IMG/VR virus record: IMGVR_UViG_3300025118_000057
Location: 1-37,537 of that record
Direction: 5' to 3' (one strand)
DNA length: 37,537 nucleotides
Source of the DNA: a virus
Part shown: piece after piece, positions 8,021-16,759 of the stretch
Position numbering within the stretch: the stretch's first letter is position 1
Layout of the letters: every line of letters starts with the position of its first letter
Notes under the pieces: generated by a model
What the model saw: only the letters and a program-made list of their open reading frames with translations
Database searches by the model: none
What the model was told of the DNA's origin: nothing
Position numbers and translations under genes: made by a program

Positions 8021-9609
8021 TGGCACTTACTGGAATCGACCCTAACGATCCAATCCCGGCAACCAGACGAGAGCTGATTTTTGGCGCTGGCATTTCAAGC
8101 CAAGGTCCGAATCGCGAGGTTGTACTTTACGGAAACCGTGATCAGATTAACCCCCCATCAAACCCTGAAACGCTCGATACGCTGGGCACTTACATCGCTG
8201 ATGACTCAGACGCTAAAGCTCGCTTTGGTCCTCGATCTGAGCTTTATCAGATGTACAAGAAGTACACTGCGGTTGACAGCGGAGCTACCATCTATGGCGT
8301 AGCTGTTACAGAAAGCGTTGGCGCTCAAGCGGTGTCAACGTTGACTCTAGCAACTAATGCAAACGCATCGTCAACGCTAAAGATTACAATTGTGGGAGTT
8401 GACATTCTCGTGGGTGTTGCCGCTGGCGATACACCCACTGTAGTTGCAACAGCTGCCGCGTCAGCAATCAATGCGGCTGAGGGTGCAACGCTTCCGGTGC
8501 GTGCGGGAGCAGTTGCTGGCGTTATAACCATTACCGCAGCCAACCGGGGGTTGCGTGGCAACTTCATTATTGGGCGGCTTGCAGCCCCGAATGAGCAGGG
8601 TTTGCGCGCTTCGTTCACGAAGCCCTGCCTAATGACCGTCACCAAGGCGATTACCGCAGCGGGCGCTACGGCTGATGACGGGGCAGCGGCGATTGCCTCG
8701 GTGGCAAACAGTGAGATCTACTATCAAGTGTCTCCTTGGCAACAAAGCGCCATGTTGAACAGCGTTGGCAACACCGTAGTAATCTCTGATACTGACACCC
8801 AAAACGGGGAGCTTGGGGCGATGATTCGCACGCAAGCACTCCCAATCAACGGCAAAGAGCAGTGCATGATCACGGCATTTGTCGATGACCAAGCGGCAGC
8901 CACAACGATTGCAACTACGCTAAATAGCGTCCGAGCCTTTATGTTCCGAGCGGAGCGTAACGACTGGACACCGGCAATGCTGGCTGCTCAAAACGCTGCT
9001 GTCGTGCGCAGCCAGCAAGTGAGCCAGCCGGCTGCCAACTTCGCGGGTTATCAGAGTTCTGACAGGGCTGTGTATCAGGTTCTCGCGCCGTTTAGCGTCA
9101 ACGACCGGCCTACCACGGTCGAAATTCGCGCCGACCTCAACAACGGCGTATCGCCAATTGCCTTCCGACCGGATGGCAAGGCGTACTTGGTGAGGTTCAT
9201 TACAACCAAGTGCCGAAACGACGCAAACGACCCGGACTATCGGGCTCGCCCAGGGCATATCACAAGCGTTGTGGACTTCTCATGGAACCTCGTGAAGCAA
9301 CGCTGGGAGAGCTTAAAGCAGCCCTTCGTTGCGGATGACGCAGCAGAGGGTCAGGCCCCACAGGCACGAACGACGACCCCGAATCTCGTCAAGGGAATGA
9401 TGGGGCAGGTTATCGATGACCTGACTAGTTCCACGCCACTTGGACAGTACCAAGGCCCGATTTTGGCTCCCGATAAAGTCGCGGAGATGAAGAAGAGCAT
9501 TGTTGCTACGAAGATGACGGCTGGCATCGCGGTCAGCGTTGACTTTTACTCGGTGGAGCACCTTTACAAGGGCGAGTTCACCATTCAGGAGACGGGAGCA
9601 GCATACTAA
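8020..9609 (+). CDS. Contractile tail sheath protein (Mu gpL-like)
   Basis: The 529-residue product has the length and layout of Mu-type sheaths. The start (PATRRELIFGAGISSQGPNR) is the strand that links sheath rings, residues ~105-200 hold the inserted domain with 'LKITIVGVDILVGVAAGDTPTVVATAAASAINA' (seen in pieces), and the end has 'YQGPILAPDKVAEMKKSIVATK' and 'VDFYSVEHLYKGEFTIQETGAAY', the C-terminal linker arm. It forms the contracting outer tube that drives the tail tube through the envelope. The tube gene follows with a one-base overlap, the standard order. Confidence 0.9.
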   Translation: MALTGIDPNDPIPATRRELIFGAGISSQGPNREVVLYGNRDQINPPSNPETLDTLGTYIADDSDAKARFGPRSELYQMYKKYTAVDSGATIYGVAVTESVGAQAVSTLTLATNANASSTLKITIVGVDILVGVAAGDTPTVVATAAASAINAAEGATLPVRAGAVAGVITITAANRGLRGNFIIGRLAAPNEQGLRASFTKPCLMTVTKAITAAGATADDGAAAIASVANSEIYYQVSPWQQSAMLNSVGNTVVISDTDTQNGELGAMIRTQALPINGKEQCMITAFVDDQAAATTIATTLNSVRAFMFRAERNDWTPAMLAAQNAAVVRSQQVSQPAANFAGYQSSDRAVYQVLAPFSVNDRPTTVEIRADLNNGVSPIAFRPDGKAYLVRFITTKCRNDANDPDYRARPGHITSVVDFSWNLVKQRWESLKQPFVADDAAEGQAPQARTTTPNLVKGMMGQVIDDLTSSTPLGQYQGPILAPDKVAEMKKSIVATKMTAGIAVSVDFYSVEHLYKGEFTIQETGAAY

Positions 9610-9992
9610 TGGCACTCTATTCTCAGATGTACTTGTACATCGACGACATTTTGCTTTGCGAAAATACAACTATCGAAACGTCGCTTGAGTCAGACATTCA
9701 AGATGTTATGACCATCCAGGGCGGGAAGGACGGATGGAAGGGCATTACCCCCAGTCCCGTCATGAGAACAGTTACAGCAAACAACGTCATACCAAGAACT
9801 GGTACTGAAATTGACTTTGAAAGCCTCATGTTAAACAACACTGAGATTCAAGTGACAATTCAGGAAAATGGCGGCTCTGGAAAAAAGATGGTTTCCAAGG
9901 GGTATATTACCAATGTCCCCCGGTCTGCCGGAGTCGGTCAGACGGTGACCATTTCGTTCACGTTTCGAGGGACACCAGGGATCTTTGAGTAG
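9609..9992 (+). CDS. Tail tube protein, copy 1
   Basis: This 127-residue protein follows the sheath and has the size of Mu gpM-type tube proteins, which stack as hexamers inside the sheath. Key stretches are MYLYIDDILLCENTTIETSL, MRTVTANNVIP, 'IQVTIQENGGSGKKMVSKGYIT' and 'RSAGVGQTVTISFTFRG'. The next gene is a clear paralogue with the same motif order. Having two tube-like genes in a row is unusual, so one may be the tube and the other a tube cap or initiator. Confidence 0.8.
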   Translation: MALYSQMYLYIDDILLCENTTIETSLESDIQDVMTIQGGKDGWKGITPSPVMRTVTANNVIPRTGTEIDFESLMLNNTEIQVTIQENGGSGKKMVSKGYITNVPRSAGVGQTVTISFTFRGTPGIFE

Positions 9993-9995
9993 AAA

Positions 9996-10373
9996 GTGGC
10001 CATTTACAACAACATCTACGTTGTTCTAAATGGTTCCGTCTTGGCAGAGGCGGTCACCGTTGAGACATCTCTCGAACGTGCGACTGCGGAAGTGTTTTCC
10101 GTCGTCAACGGGTTCGAGGGTGTTACAACGGGACCGCTGGTTCGCCGTGTCAGCGTGAGCAACGTGATACCGCCTCTTGGGTCGATGTATCCTGAGTTTG
10201 AAAATATGATGGCCACCAACGAGAAGGTGGAACTGATGCTTCAAGAGGGCAGCTCTGGGCGCACGATGGTTGTGAGGGGTTTTATTACGGCGGTGAGTCG
10301 CAGCGCTGGAGTAGGGCAAAACTCAGAGCTGTCTTTTGAGTTTGTTGGGGGGGCAGCTACCGCCTTTGCATAA
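9996..10373 (+). CDS. Tail tube protein paralogue, copy 2
   Basis: A GTG start four bases after the previous stop gives a 125-residue protein aligned with the preceding gene along its whole length: 'VETSLE', 'RRVSVSNVIP', 'MLQEGSSGRTMVVRGFITAVSRSAGVGQ' and 'LSFEF' match 'IETSLE', 'MRTVTANNVIP', 'IQENGGSGKKMVSKGYITNVPRSAGVGQ' and 'ISFTF'. The two are clearly a tandem duplication that has diverged, including different surface charges. Which one builds the tube body cannot be told from the sequence. Confidence 0.78.
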   Translation: MAIYNNIYVVLNGSVLAEAVTVETSLERATAEVFSVVNGFEGVTTGPLVRRVSVSNVIPPLGSMYPEFENMMATNEKVELMLQEGSSGRTMVVRGFITAVSRSAGVGQNSELSFEFVGGAATAFA

Positions 10374-10397
10374 GGATCTGGTAGGTTCTTCTAATCG

Positions 10398-10961
10398 GTG
10401 AAACCTCCCAAAGACATAAAGCCGGAGGTTCTTTTTCGCCTATTGGCCTCCAGGGCGGCTCCTTCTCGCAAAATAAATCACCAGCTTGACTTCCTAAAGA
10501 AGTTTGAGTTGGTGGCGGTAGCGTTGCCTTCTCATGATGTCGCTGTCGCTCTCGATGAGGGGGATGTGCTGGAGCTGGCTTCCAGGTCTATCTATTGCGA
10601 TGGGGAGCTTGCATTCCGAAGCTCTAGTGAGCTTGGCTTGATGGGCTCAATGGAGTGTGATTCCATCATGGAGGCTTGGGGTGAGGCGTTTGCTGTAATA
10701 TGCCCTTCCATTATCAGCGCCGATGCCTCTCATTGGAAACGAGCACTGCGTGAGGGTGTGGAGCATCCGTCGAATTTTTCTGTTGTACTTGCCATGAGTG
10801 AGTGTTGTGATGTGGCGGTTGGGTCCACGCTTGTGAGGACTCCTCGTCCAGATCGTTATTATGGCATGCCGGTAGCCGATCTCACGGACGGTCAACGTAT
10901 GGCGTTTACGGCAGCAACCAATTTTGTAAATGAGCAAATCGAAGCAGCAACCAAAGAGTAA
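10398..10961 (+). CDS. Tail assembly chaperone candidate, upstream partner
   Basis: A GTG start gives 187 residues: a basic N-terminal 35, then a mixed domain with 'VAVALDEGDVLELASRSIYCDGELAFRSSSELG' (in pieces) and helices. It lies between the tube genes and the tape measure, the place of gpG/gp41-type chaperones that bind the tape measure before the tube assembles. The following gene overlaps its end by 32 bases in the +1 frame. Unlike lambda G/GT, a stop codon sits just before the second start, so this is coupled translation rather than a long frameshift fusion. Confidence 0.55.
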   Translation: MKPPKDIKPEVLFRLLASRAAPSRKINHQLDFLKKFELVAVALPSHDVAVALDEGDVLELASRSIYCDGELAFRSSSELGLMGSMECDSIMEAWGEAFAVICPSIISADASHWKRALREGVEHPSNFSVVLAMSECCDVAVGSTLVRTPRPDRYYGMPVADLTDGQRMAFTAATNFVNEQIEAATKE

Positions 10962-11631
10962 ATTAGCCCTGGCCATCGAGCAGCGTGAGCGGAAAGTTCA
11001 CGAGTTCGATGTTCGGGGCTTTTTTGGTTTAGGTGACAAGGAAATTGCCAAGGTTGGGATCAGGGTTAACACGAAGTCCGAGGAAGACTTCTCGATTGTT
11101 GCTGCGCACAAGTATGCCAAGGCTGTTAGCGAGGGGATTGAAGAGGCGAAGTCAGATTTAGACCTCCTCAACGATGGCAAAGCGATTGAAGCCCTCTATC
11201 GTGCCTGTAGAGAGGTTAACGCCGAAGCTGAAGGCGATGGTGACAGACACCGGCTTGCAGCTTTCCCTGGCCCAAAGTGGATGCGGGAAAACCTGACGAC
11301 TGATCAGATCGCCACACTCCTTAACCTTTATCATGAGGTGCGAAGGCGGCATGCCCCGACTTCTTGGAGCTTAGATGTTGAAGACATCATGATGTACGCG
11401 CGAGCGGCATCTAAATCTTCCCACACCGATGCGCCCGACTACTTCTTGGGCGAAAAGTCTCCAGAGTGGATGATTCAGGCTTTTATTATACTAAGCAATA
11501 AGTTCTTTGGTTTGGTTGACACAATAGGAGAGGATAGCTTTACAGAGTTTTACTCTCTAAAGGAGGAGTATCTTCATGACCTACAAGGTGAGGATGGCGC
11601 AGAGGAGCCTGAAGCAGGTGAGGAAACTTAA
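10930..11631 (+). CDS. Tail assembly chaperone candidate, downstream partner
   Basis: This 233-residue acidic protein starts inside the preceding gene. It has a basic start (SKSKQQPKSK), a helical middle with 'EDFSIVAAHKYAKAVSEGIEEAKSDLDLLND', a conserved-looking 'AAFPGPKWMRENLTTDQIATLLNLYHEV' and a very acidic end (GEDGAEEPEAGEET). Helical acidic proteins right before the tape measure usually protect that protein during tail assembly. The Pro-Gly-Pro-x-W-Met motif suggests a defined family I cannot name. Its end overlaps the next gene by 56 bases. Confidence 0.55.
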   Translation: MSKSKQQPKSKLALAIEQRERKVHEFDVRGFFGLGDKEIAKVGIRVNTKSEEDFSIVAAHKYAKAVSEGIEEAKSDLDLLNDGKAIEALYRACREVNAEAEGDGDRHRLAAFPGPKWMRENLTTDQIATLLNLYHEVRRRHAPTSWSLDVEDIMMYARAASKSSHTDAPDYFLGEKSPEWMIQAFIILSNKFFGLVDTIGEDSFTEFYSLKEEYLHDLQGEDGAEEPEAGEET

Positions 11632-11962
11632 TCAGCGAGTTGCCGCGCGTGCCCAGGGGCTTGCCCACTGGATGTACGAGGCGGGCGTGCTTGCTGCCAA
11701 TACAGAGAGAGACACCCACAGGTACACTAACCGAACTGGGTTCTTGGAGCTTACCACTGGGGCTGAGATTGTTGCCAGCACCCCTAATTTCAGCATGATT
11801 CTTGTTCAGATGCAGCAGGACTATGCCACCTACATTGTAGACGACTACGCAGGCCAGCGCGGTAAGTTGAGTTATTTTCGAGATCACATGGATGAGTTAG
11901 AGTCATTCTTCAATGAAGAGTTGCCAACGCATCTTCACACTGTCGTACCGGCCGCACTGTAA
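11576..11962 (+). CDS. HK97-gp10-like tail completion protein candidate
   Basis: The ATG at 11576 has a strong AAGGAGG ribosome-binding site inside the end of the previous gene, which supports a real start despite the 56-base overlap. The 128-residue product starts with a basic helix (RMAQRSLKQVRKLNQRVAAR), then 'YMYEAGVLAANTERDTHRYTNRTGFLE'-like text and 'QQDYATYIVDDYAGQRGKLSYFRDHM'. The 'apyrTG-L' and 'YA-xY-v' pattern is that of HK97 gp10-type proteins at the head-tail junction. The place between chaperones and tape measure is unusual for that family. Confidence 0.6.
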   Translation: MTYKVRMAQRSLKQVRKLNQRVAARAQGLAHWMYEAGVLAANTERDTHRYTNRTGFLELTTGAEIVASTPNFSMILVQMQQDYATYIVDDYAGQRGKLSYFRDHMDELESFFNEELPTHLHTVVPAAL

Positions 11963-14427
11963 TGCCTAATATTACCTACACCTTTTCGGCACAGAATGTC
12001 CAAAATGTCACTGGAGCATTTCAGACGATAAACACGGCGGCGGCAGCCTCTGCCGCAAAGGTAAAGGGTACGGATGCTCAGAAGGCTACTTCTGCTCAAC
12101 AGTCATCAACTAAGCGGAAAGTCGCCGCAAAGTCATCCGCAGCTGAGTCATTGAAGGGTGTTAAGTTAGAGATCCGTGGCATAAAGAAGCTGCAAAGAGC
12201 TTTGAAAGAGCTTATTGCGGCCCAAACGAGGCGTGGCACTAGCGCCAAGACCGCATCCGAAAAAGCCGCTGCTTCCGCAAAAAAAGAGGCGGCGGCGCTA
12301 AAGCGCCTCGAAGTGGCGAATAAGAGGGCGCAGGCCGCATCAAATCGTCGCGCCATGGGTCGGCTGCGCAGTTTTTCCGGTGGCACAGGGCTCATGGGCC
12401 TTGGGGCTACGGGGATGATGCTGGGTGGAATGGTGGGCGGCGCTGCCGTTCGTTCGGCTGTCCAGCTGGAGACAGCCGTTGCTGAGCTTGCTGTTAAGGG
12501 GCGACGTCCGGGCCAGTCGGCAAATGTCGGCAGCTTGATGAGGCGCGTGCAGGGTACTGCCCTCGCTAACCCTGGGGTGAAGTCTATAGATTTGACCAAG
12601 GGGATGATGGCTTACGTTAGCAAGACGGGCGACCTTCCTGGGGCCAAGAGGTATCTGGATACGTTTGCCACGGTGGGGGGCGGCACAGGGACAAACATGG
12701 AAGACCTTGGTCGCGTCATGGCTGAGATGAAGATTAAGATGGGTATCTCTGATCCGAGGGAGATGATGACCGGCCTGTCCATGATGGCTGTAGCGGGAAA
12801 ACGCAACCGCATTGAGCTGTCAGACCTCGCCAAATACTTGCCGAAGATGGCATCGTCGATGACAAGGTTCAGCGGTAGGACTGGATTTGATGCCGTAAAG
12901 TCTTTGGCTGGCCTTATTCAGGTTGGTGCTGAAGGGTCAGGAACGGCGGCTGGCGCTGCCACCTCGATGGAGCGCGCATACGCTAACGTAGCGCAAGCCC
13001 AGCACACCGGAAAGCTATCGGCCCTTGGAATCAAAGCCTTCAGGACAGGGAGCAAGAGTAAGTTTCGTGATTTTGAAGACATCCTGGCAGACATTCTTTA
13101 CACCACAGATAACCGCCTAACGGGAGATGCTATTGATGCCCAGGGGCGTCCAATCAAAAAGAAAAATCGCAAGGTTGCTCTTATGGACATCTTCAAGCAG
13201 CGCGGCATTCGGTATGTGAGCGGTTTTTCTCGCAAGTGGGACGAGCTGTCGTCTGGTGCAGATCGAGGGGGGCAAAAGAGGACGATTGACGAAACTAGGT
13301 CTGCTTTTATGGATTTCATCCAAACACTAAAGCAGGGAACCAATTCGGTTAGCGAAATCGCTGAAGACCACAGAATAAAGCAGCAGCTAACTGGTGCGAA
13401 ACTAACCGCTGCATGGGAAGAGGTTACACTCATAGCAAGCAAAACCCTGCTTCCCGTACTTCAGGGCTTCGTTGGTGATCCAACGAAGATTCAGGGGATG
13501 ATGTTGGCGCTTACAGGCATGTTTGAGGTTTTTGCAGGCTTAGGTAAAACAGTCGGATTCGTAGCAGAGCAGTTTGGTTTTCTTGCAGGTGAAATAAAGA
13601 AAAGCCTCCACGGGAACAGAGATGCCGACAAGCTCGCTGAGCTAACCCCTGAGCTAAAAGAAAACCTTAGAAGGCAGAAGGAAATAAGGGCCGGCTTCAA
13701 GGGGTCTGGGTGGACAACACCTGAACTTGAGGGTTTAACGGCCAAAGAAAAAGTTATTCGCGGCAAAATGGAAGAGGCAAAGTACGGTCGATTTGGACAC
13801 GTCCCCGGCATTACAGAGCTTATAAGAGATAAAGCCGGTAAGGTTCAAGTAGGCGAGTCGGGTGCCCCCGGCATGGTGCAGGCGAGGGCGTTCGGCAAGC
13901 GCACGCTCATCGACAAGCTTGTTGGTTTTGGGGTTACCGAGGAGGCGGCACTGGCCATTGCGAATGAGGCCACGACCACCGATATGCCCATACATGAGGC
14001 GGTGAGTGGAAAAGAAGGTCCATACGGTGACCTTATAGCGAAACATATAATGCCAAAGACAGGTATCCTTGGGGGTATTAGTTCAGGGTTCACTGACGCC
14101 TCTTTCGGAAAAAGGGGAAAACGGAAACAATTTAACAATCTTATCCGTGGATACATGGAGTCGCTTGCTAATACGCGCGGGCGCATGGCGAGCGATCCAG
14201 ATCAACTTGGCACTCCCATGGGAATGAGGCATGGCCAGATGACCTATCTCGGTTCAGAGGGTCAAATCGTTGGGGCTAAGTTCACAGTGGCAAATGCGAA
14301 CATCGGCGTACCAGGCACACTGGTTGTTAGCGCAGACACCGTTCAGATAAAAGGTGCCGGAGGCGGCTCGCCGGCGCACCCTGGTCAGCCTGATCAGCCT
14401 CCAAATTGGGTTGAGCAACCCCTCTAA
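11962..14427 (+). CDS. Tail tape measure protein
   Basis: The 821-residue protein has a basic, Ala/Lys-rich helical start (residues ~20-130, many KKEAAALKRLEVANKRAQ-like runs), then a Gly/Ala-rich membrane-active stretch (GGTGLMGLGATGMMLGGMVGGAAV at ~145-170, given here as motif) and a TP901-like core with 'YVSKTGDLPGAKRYLDTFATVGG'. It is the largest tail gene and lies between chaperones and hub, both typical. Known scaling of about 0.15 nm per residue would give a tail near 120 nm. The C-terminal end has a beta segment and a Pro-rich tail, unlike the usual helical end. Confidence 0.85.
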   Translation: MPNITYTFSAQNVQNVTGAFQTINTAAAASAAKVKGTDAQKATSAQQSSTKRKVAAKSSAAESLKGVKLEIRGIKKLQRALKELIAAQTRRGTSAKTASEKAAASAKKEAAALKRLEVANKRAQAASNRRAMGRLRSFSGGTGLMGLGATGMMLGGMVGGAAVRSAVQLETAVAELAVKGRRPGQSANVGSLMRRVQGTALANPGVKSIDLTKGMMAYVSKTGDLPGAKRYLDTFATVGGGTGTNMEDLGRVMAEMKIKMGISDPREMMTGLSMMAVAGKRNRIELSDLAKYLPKMASSMTRFSGRTGFDAVKSLAGLIQVGAEGSGTAAGAATSMERAYANVAQAQHTGKLSALGIKAFRTGSKSKFRDFEDILADILYTTDNRLTGDAIDAQGRPIKKKNRKVALMDIFKQRGIRYVSGFSRKWDELSSGADRGGQKRTIDETRSAFMDFIQTLKQGTNSVSEIAEDHRIKQQLTGAKLTAAWEEVTLIASKTLLPVLQGFVGDPTKIQGMMLALTGMFEVFAGLGKTVGFVAEQFGFLAGEIKKSLHGNRDADKLAELTPELKENLRRQKEIRAGFKGSGWTTPELEGLTAKEKVIRGKMEEAKYGRFGHVPGITELIRDKAGKVQVGESGAPGMVQARAFGKRTLIDKLVGFGVTEEAALAIANEATTTDMPIHEAVSGKEGPYGDLIAKHIMPKTGILGGISSGFTDASFGKRGKRKQFNNLIRGYMESLANTRGRMASDPDQLGTPMGMRHGQMTYLGSEGQIVGAKFTVANANIGVPGTLVVSADTVQIKGAGGGSPAHPGQPDQPPNWVEQPL

Positions 14428-14439
14428 ACAAAACTTACT

Positions 14440-15378
14440 ATGGCACTCAAGCATTCTATCATTGGGCAGTTACCAAAGATGACATGGCGTGGCCTTGAGT
14501 CGCCACCCTATGATTCAGCGTCAATCTCCGGCAGCTTCTCTCTAGCGGAGCATCGATATCCATATATAAACGGGGCGTCTCACGACAATGTGGGTGCCGA
14601 TCCCGTTCCCATGAAATTTAGGCTTCACTTTCTATCCAACTTGGGGCCTGACTATTTCCCCAAGTTGTTTACGGAATGGTTTAATGCCGTTGCCGTAGAC
14701 GGCACGAAGGGTAAGTTGCAGCATCCAGTCTATGGGTTGACATGGGCTATGGTTAAAGACTGGAGCGTTGACGTCAGTGCCGACAGGGACTCAGGGGCGA
14801 TAATGGAAGTCTCTTTTATAGAGACATTGCCAGATCCGTCAGTTGGGAGCGATATGTTTATCGAACTAGACATAGCTGGCATGAAAGCTGCGGCAGAAGC
14901 TATAGATATAGATTACTCAAAACTGAAACTTCCGTGGCCCGATGGGGTAGGGGAAACAAGCCTCTTGGATATGGTCAAAAAGATTGATGGTATGGCTACG
15001 CAGGCACGGGCTACTGTTGAGGGCTACCTCAACCAGTCTTTGGGTACTATCGAAGCGGTTATGAATAGCGCAGAGTCATTTGGCGACAACGCAAAGTGGG
15101 CGCTGGGCGGCAATCTGATTACTCTATGGAATGGAGTGAAAGACCTGGGCGACAAGGCGGGTGTTAAAACCAGGGTCACAGCCAAGTACGCTGTGAAGAG
15201 CGATACGAACCTTGATCGTGTTTCAGAGGCCACTGGCAATACGGTGGGAGAGCTGATCGGTCTTAACGAGTCGCTGCTGGACAGCCCCAAGATCAAGAAG
15301 GGGAGTGTGGTGACTTATTATACTGACAAAGAGTTCAACTCTTTCTTGGACGACGCAAGCGATTCGTTAGGGGTCTAA
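14440..15378 (+). CDS. Baseplate hub protein, Mu N-like (DNA circulation family) with C-terminal LysM
   Basis: The 312-residue protein has two parts. Residues 10-125 (LPKMTWRGLESPPYDSASIS, 'SLAEHRYPYINGA', 'YGLTWAMVKDWSV', 'EVSFIET') match the N-terminal domain of Mu gpN, once called a DNA circularisation protein and now seen as part of the baseplate hub. Residues ~248-294 (KYAVKSDTNLDRVSEATGNT, then 'LIGLN' and 'IKKGSVVTYY') form a LysM-like module that could bind peptidoglycan or make contact in the hub. The middle is helical. The gene order tape measure, N, P is that of Mu. Confidence 0.82.
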   Translation: MALKHSIIGQLPKMTWRGLESPPYDSASISGSFSLAEHRYPYINGASHDNVGADPVPMKFRLHFLSNLGPDYFPKLFTEWFNAVAVDGTKGKLQHPVYGLTWAMVKDWSVDVSADRDSGAIMEVSFIETLPDPSVGSDMFIELDIAGMKAAAEAIDIDYSKLKLPWPDGVGETSLLDMVKKIDGMATQARATVEGYLNQSLGTIEAVMNSAESFGDNAKWALGGNLITLWNGVKDLGDKAGVKTRVTAKYAVKSDTNLDRVSEATGNTVGELIGLNESLLDSPKIKKGSVVTYYTDKEFNSFLDDASDSLGV

Positions 15379-15379
15379 G

Positions 15380-16759
15380 ATGGGTGTTGATTCCCAGGGA
15401 CTATCTCTACGGATTTACTTCCCCACCTCTGGCAAAAAGCAAGCGGTTGAGGTCTGGACTGACTTTTCTCTTTCAGAAGGTTTTTTGGATCCACTCGGCT
15501 CCTTCTCCTTCACACTGTATCCAACTCCAGAGAACTTCGAGCTGATGAGAGAACGTTTTGCCAAAGGGCAGAGCGCGCGACTAGAGGTCGGGGGCCAGCC
15601 GCAAATGACAGGGGTCGTAACAACCCAGACGATCTCGATGAGTCGTCGCGGCACCTCGATAAGGGTTGATATGAAGAGTATGCTTGCAGCCCCTTATGAA
15701 GCAAGCGTGAGCCCAACTTACACCCTTAGTTCCAAGTCGGATATTCCCATATCGCAGCTCATCATGGTCTTGATGGCTCCGTATTTTTATTCGAGTGAGA
15801 GGACAGATCTTCTGTCTTTGACGTCCAACGTAGGAACTGACCTGCTTGCCCGCAGCGGGCTTCCAGCTGGCAAATACATGATGCCAGCGCCAGTCCCAAT
15901 TACAACACTGAAAGCTCGTCAGCTAAAAGCAAAGCGGGGGGAAACTGTATACTCTTTTATCTCTCGCATTATATCTCGAATGGGGTTCATTCTAAAAACA
16001 GACGCTTACGGCGGCTTACTTTTAGATGTTCCGCTTTACGGCTTGCCGCCAATGTACACCCTTGCGGACGCTGGTGGGAGCGGAGGTGACGATGCAACAG
16101 ATCTCATGTTGGACGGCATCACTGTCATCGACTCAAATGACAGACAGTTTAGCGAGGTTGTTGTTAGCGGACAGGCACTGATGAGGAAGCCGTCTGGGAA
16201 GGGGAAGGCCGTTAATCCTCTTAAAGGTGGCAAAACGCCGCCAAAGCCTGGTCCGGTTAGAGCTAACAAGCCGATTGGCGGCGTGAGGGTGGCTGGGGCT
16301 GTTGATGTTTACAGCGATGACTACGCCAACACGAATAATTGGAAGGCCATTCCTGCCGGCAAAAAAAGGATGGTGTTCCCCTATAAGTCGGTTGCATATA
16401 AGAGCCTTGAGCGCGGTAGGCACCACTATTCGAGCAACCAGTGGCAACCATATAAGCCGAAGTATGTTGAGGACAAGATGTCCCGCGATAGTGCGAGGTG
16501 TGAGGTTTTTGCAGAACTTCTTTTGGGACTAAAGAGCCCAGGCGGCTTTAAGATAACGTGTTCCGTTGCTGGTTTTCAGGCAAAAACTGGAGCCCTATGG
16601 ACGCCAAATACGGTGGTGAGAGTGAAGATCGATAAGCTGAACATTGACGAAGATATGTGGATTTTTGCACGCGAATTTACGGCAAGTCGCGGGAGGGGTC
16701 AGATCACCAAGCTCACCCTATTGCCGATGGGTGCTTTGGTTCTTGGGGGCTTAGGGTAG
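15380..16759 (+). CDS. Baseplate hub protein, Mu P/gp44-like
   Basis: The 459-residue protein begins 'LSLRIYFPTSGKKQAVEVWTDFSLSEGF' and continues 'PLGSFSFTL', 'RLEVGGQPQMTGVVTTQTISMSRRGTSIRVDMKSM', 'RGETVYSFISRIISRMGFILKTD', all strongly recalling the gp44/gpP family with its gp27-like barrels that form the trimeric hub below the tail tube. A Lys/Gly/Pro-rich loop at ~275-300 interrupts the second half. It follows the N-like gene by one base and its stop overlaps the propeller gene start by one base. Confidence 0.8.
   Translation: MGVDSQGLSLRIYFPTSGKKQAVEVWTDFSLSEGFLDPLGSFSFTLYPTPENFELMRERFAKGQSARLEVGGQPQMTGVVTTQTISMSRRGTSIRVDMKSMLAAPYEASVSPTYTLSSKSDIPISQLIMVLMAPYFYSSERTDLLSLTSNVGTDLLARSGLPAGKYMMPAPVPITTLKARQLKAKRGETVYSFISRIISRMGFILKTDAYGGLLLDVPLYGLPPMYTLADAGGSGGDDATDLMLDGITVIDSNDRQFSEVVVSGQALMRKPSGKGKAVNPLKGGKTPPKPGPVRANKPIGGVRVAGAVDVYSDDYANTNNWKAIPAGKKRMVFPYKSVAYKSLERGRHHYSSNQWQPYKPKYVEDKMSRDSARCEVFAELLLGLKSPGGFKITCSVAGFQAKTGALWTPNTVVRVKIDKLNIDEDMWIFAREFTASRGRGQITKLTLLPMGALVLGGLG

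Noticed and set aside
10930-10961. Programmed ribosomal frameshift joining the two chaperone candidates, as in lambda G/GT
   Set aside because: The second gene is in the +1 frame, has its own ATG, and a TAA lies directly before it. No slippery heptamer is seen in the 32-base overlap.
16657-16758. Longer N-terminus of the propeller gene starting inside the hub gene
   Set aside because: It would add 34 residues encoded by the hub gene in another frame. The GTG at 16759 overlapping the hub stop fits the coupling pattern of this operon.
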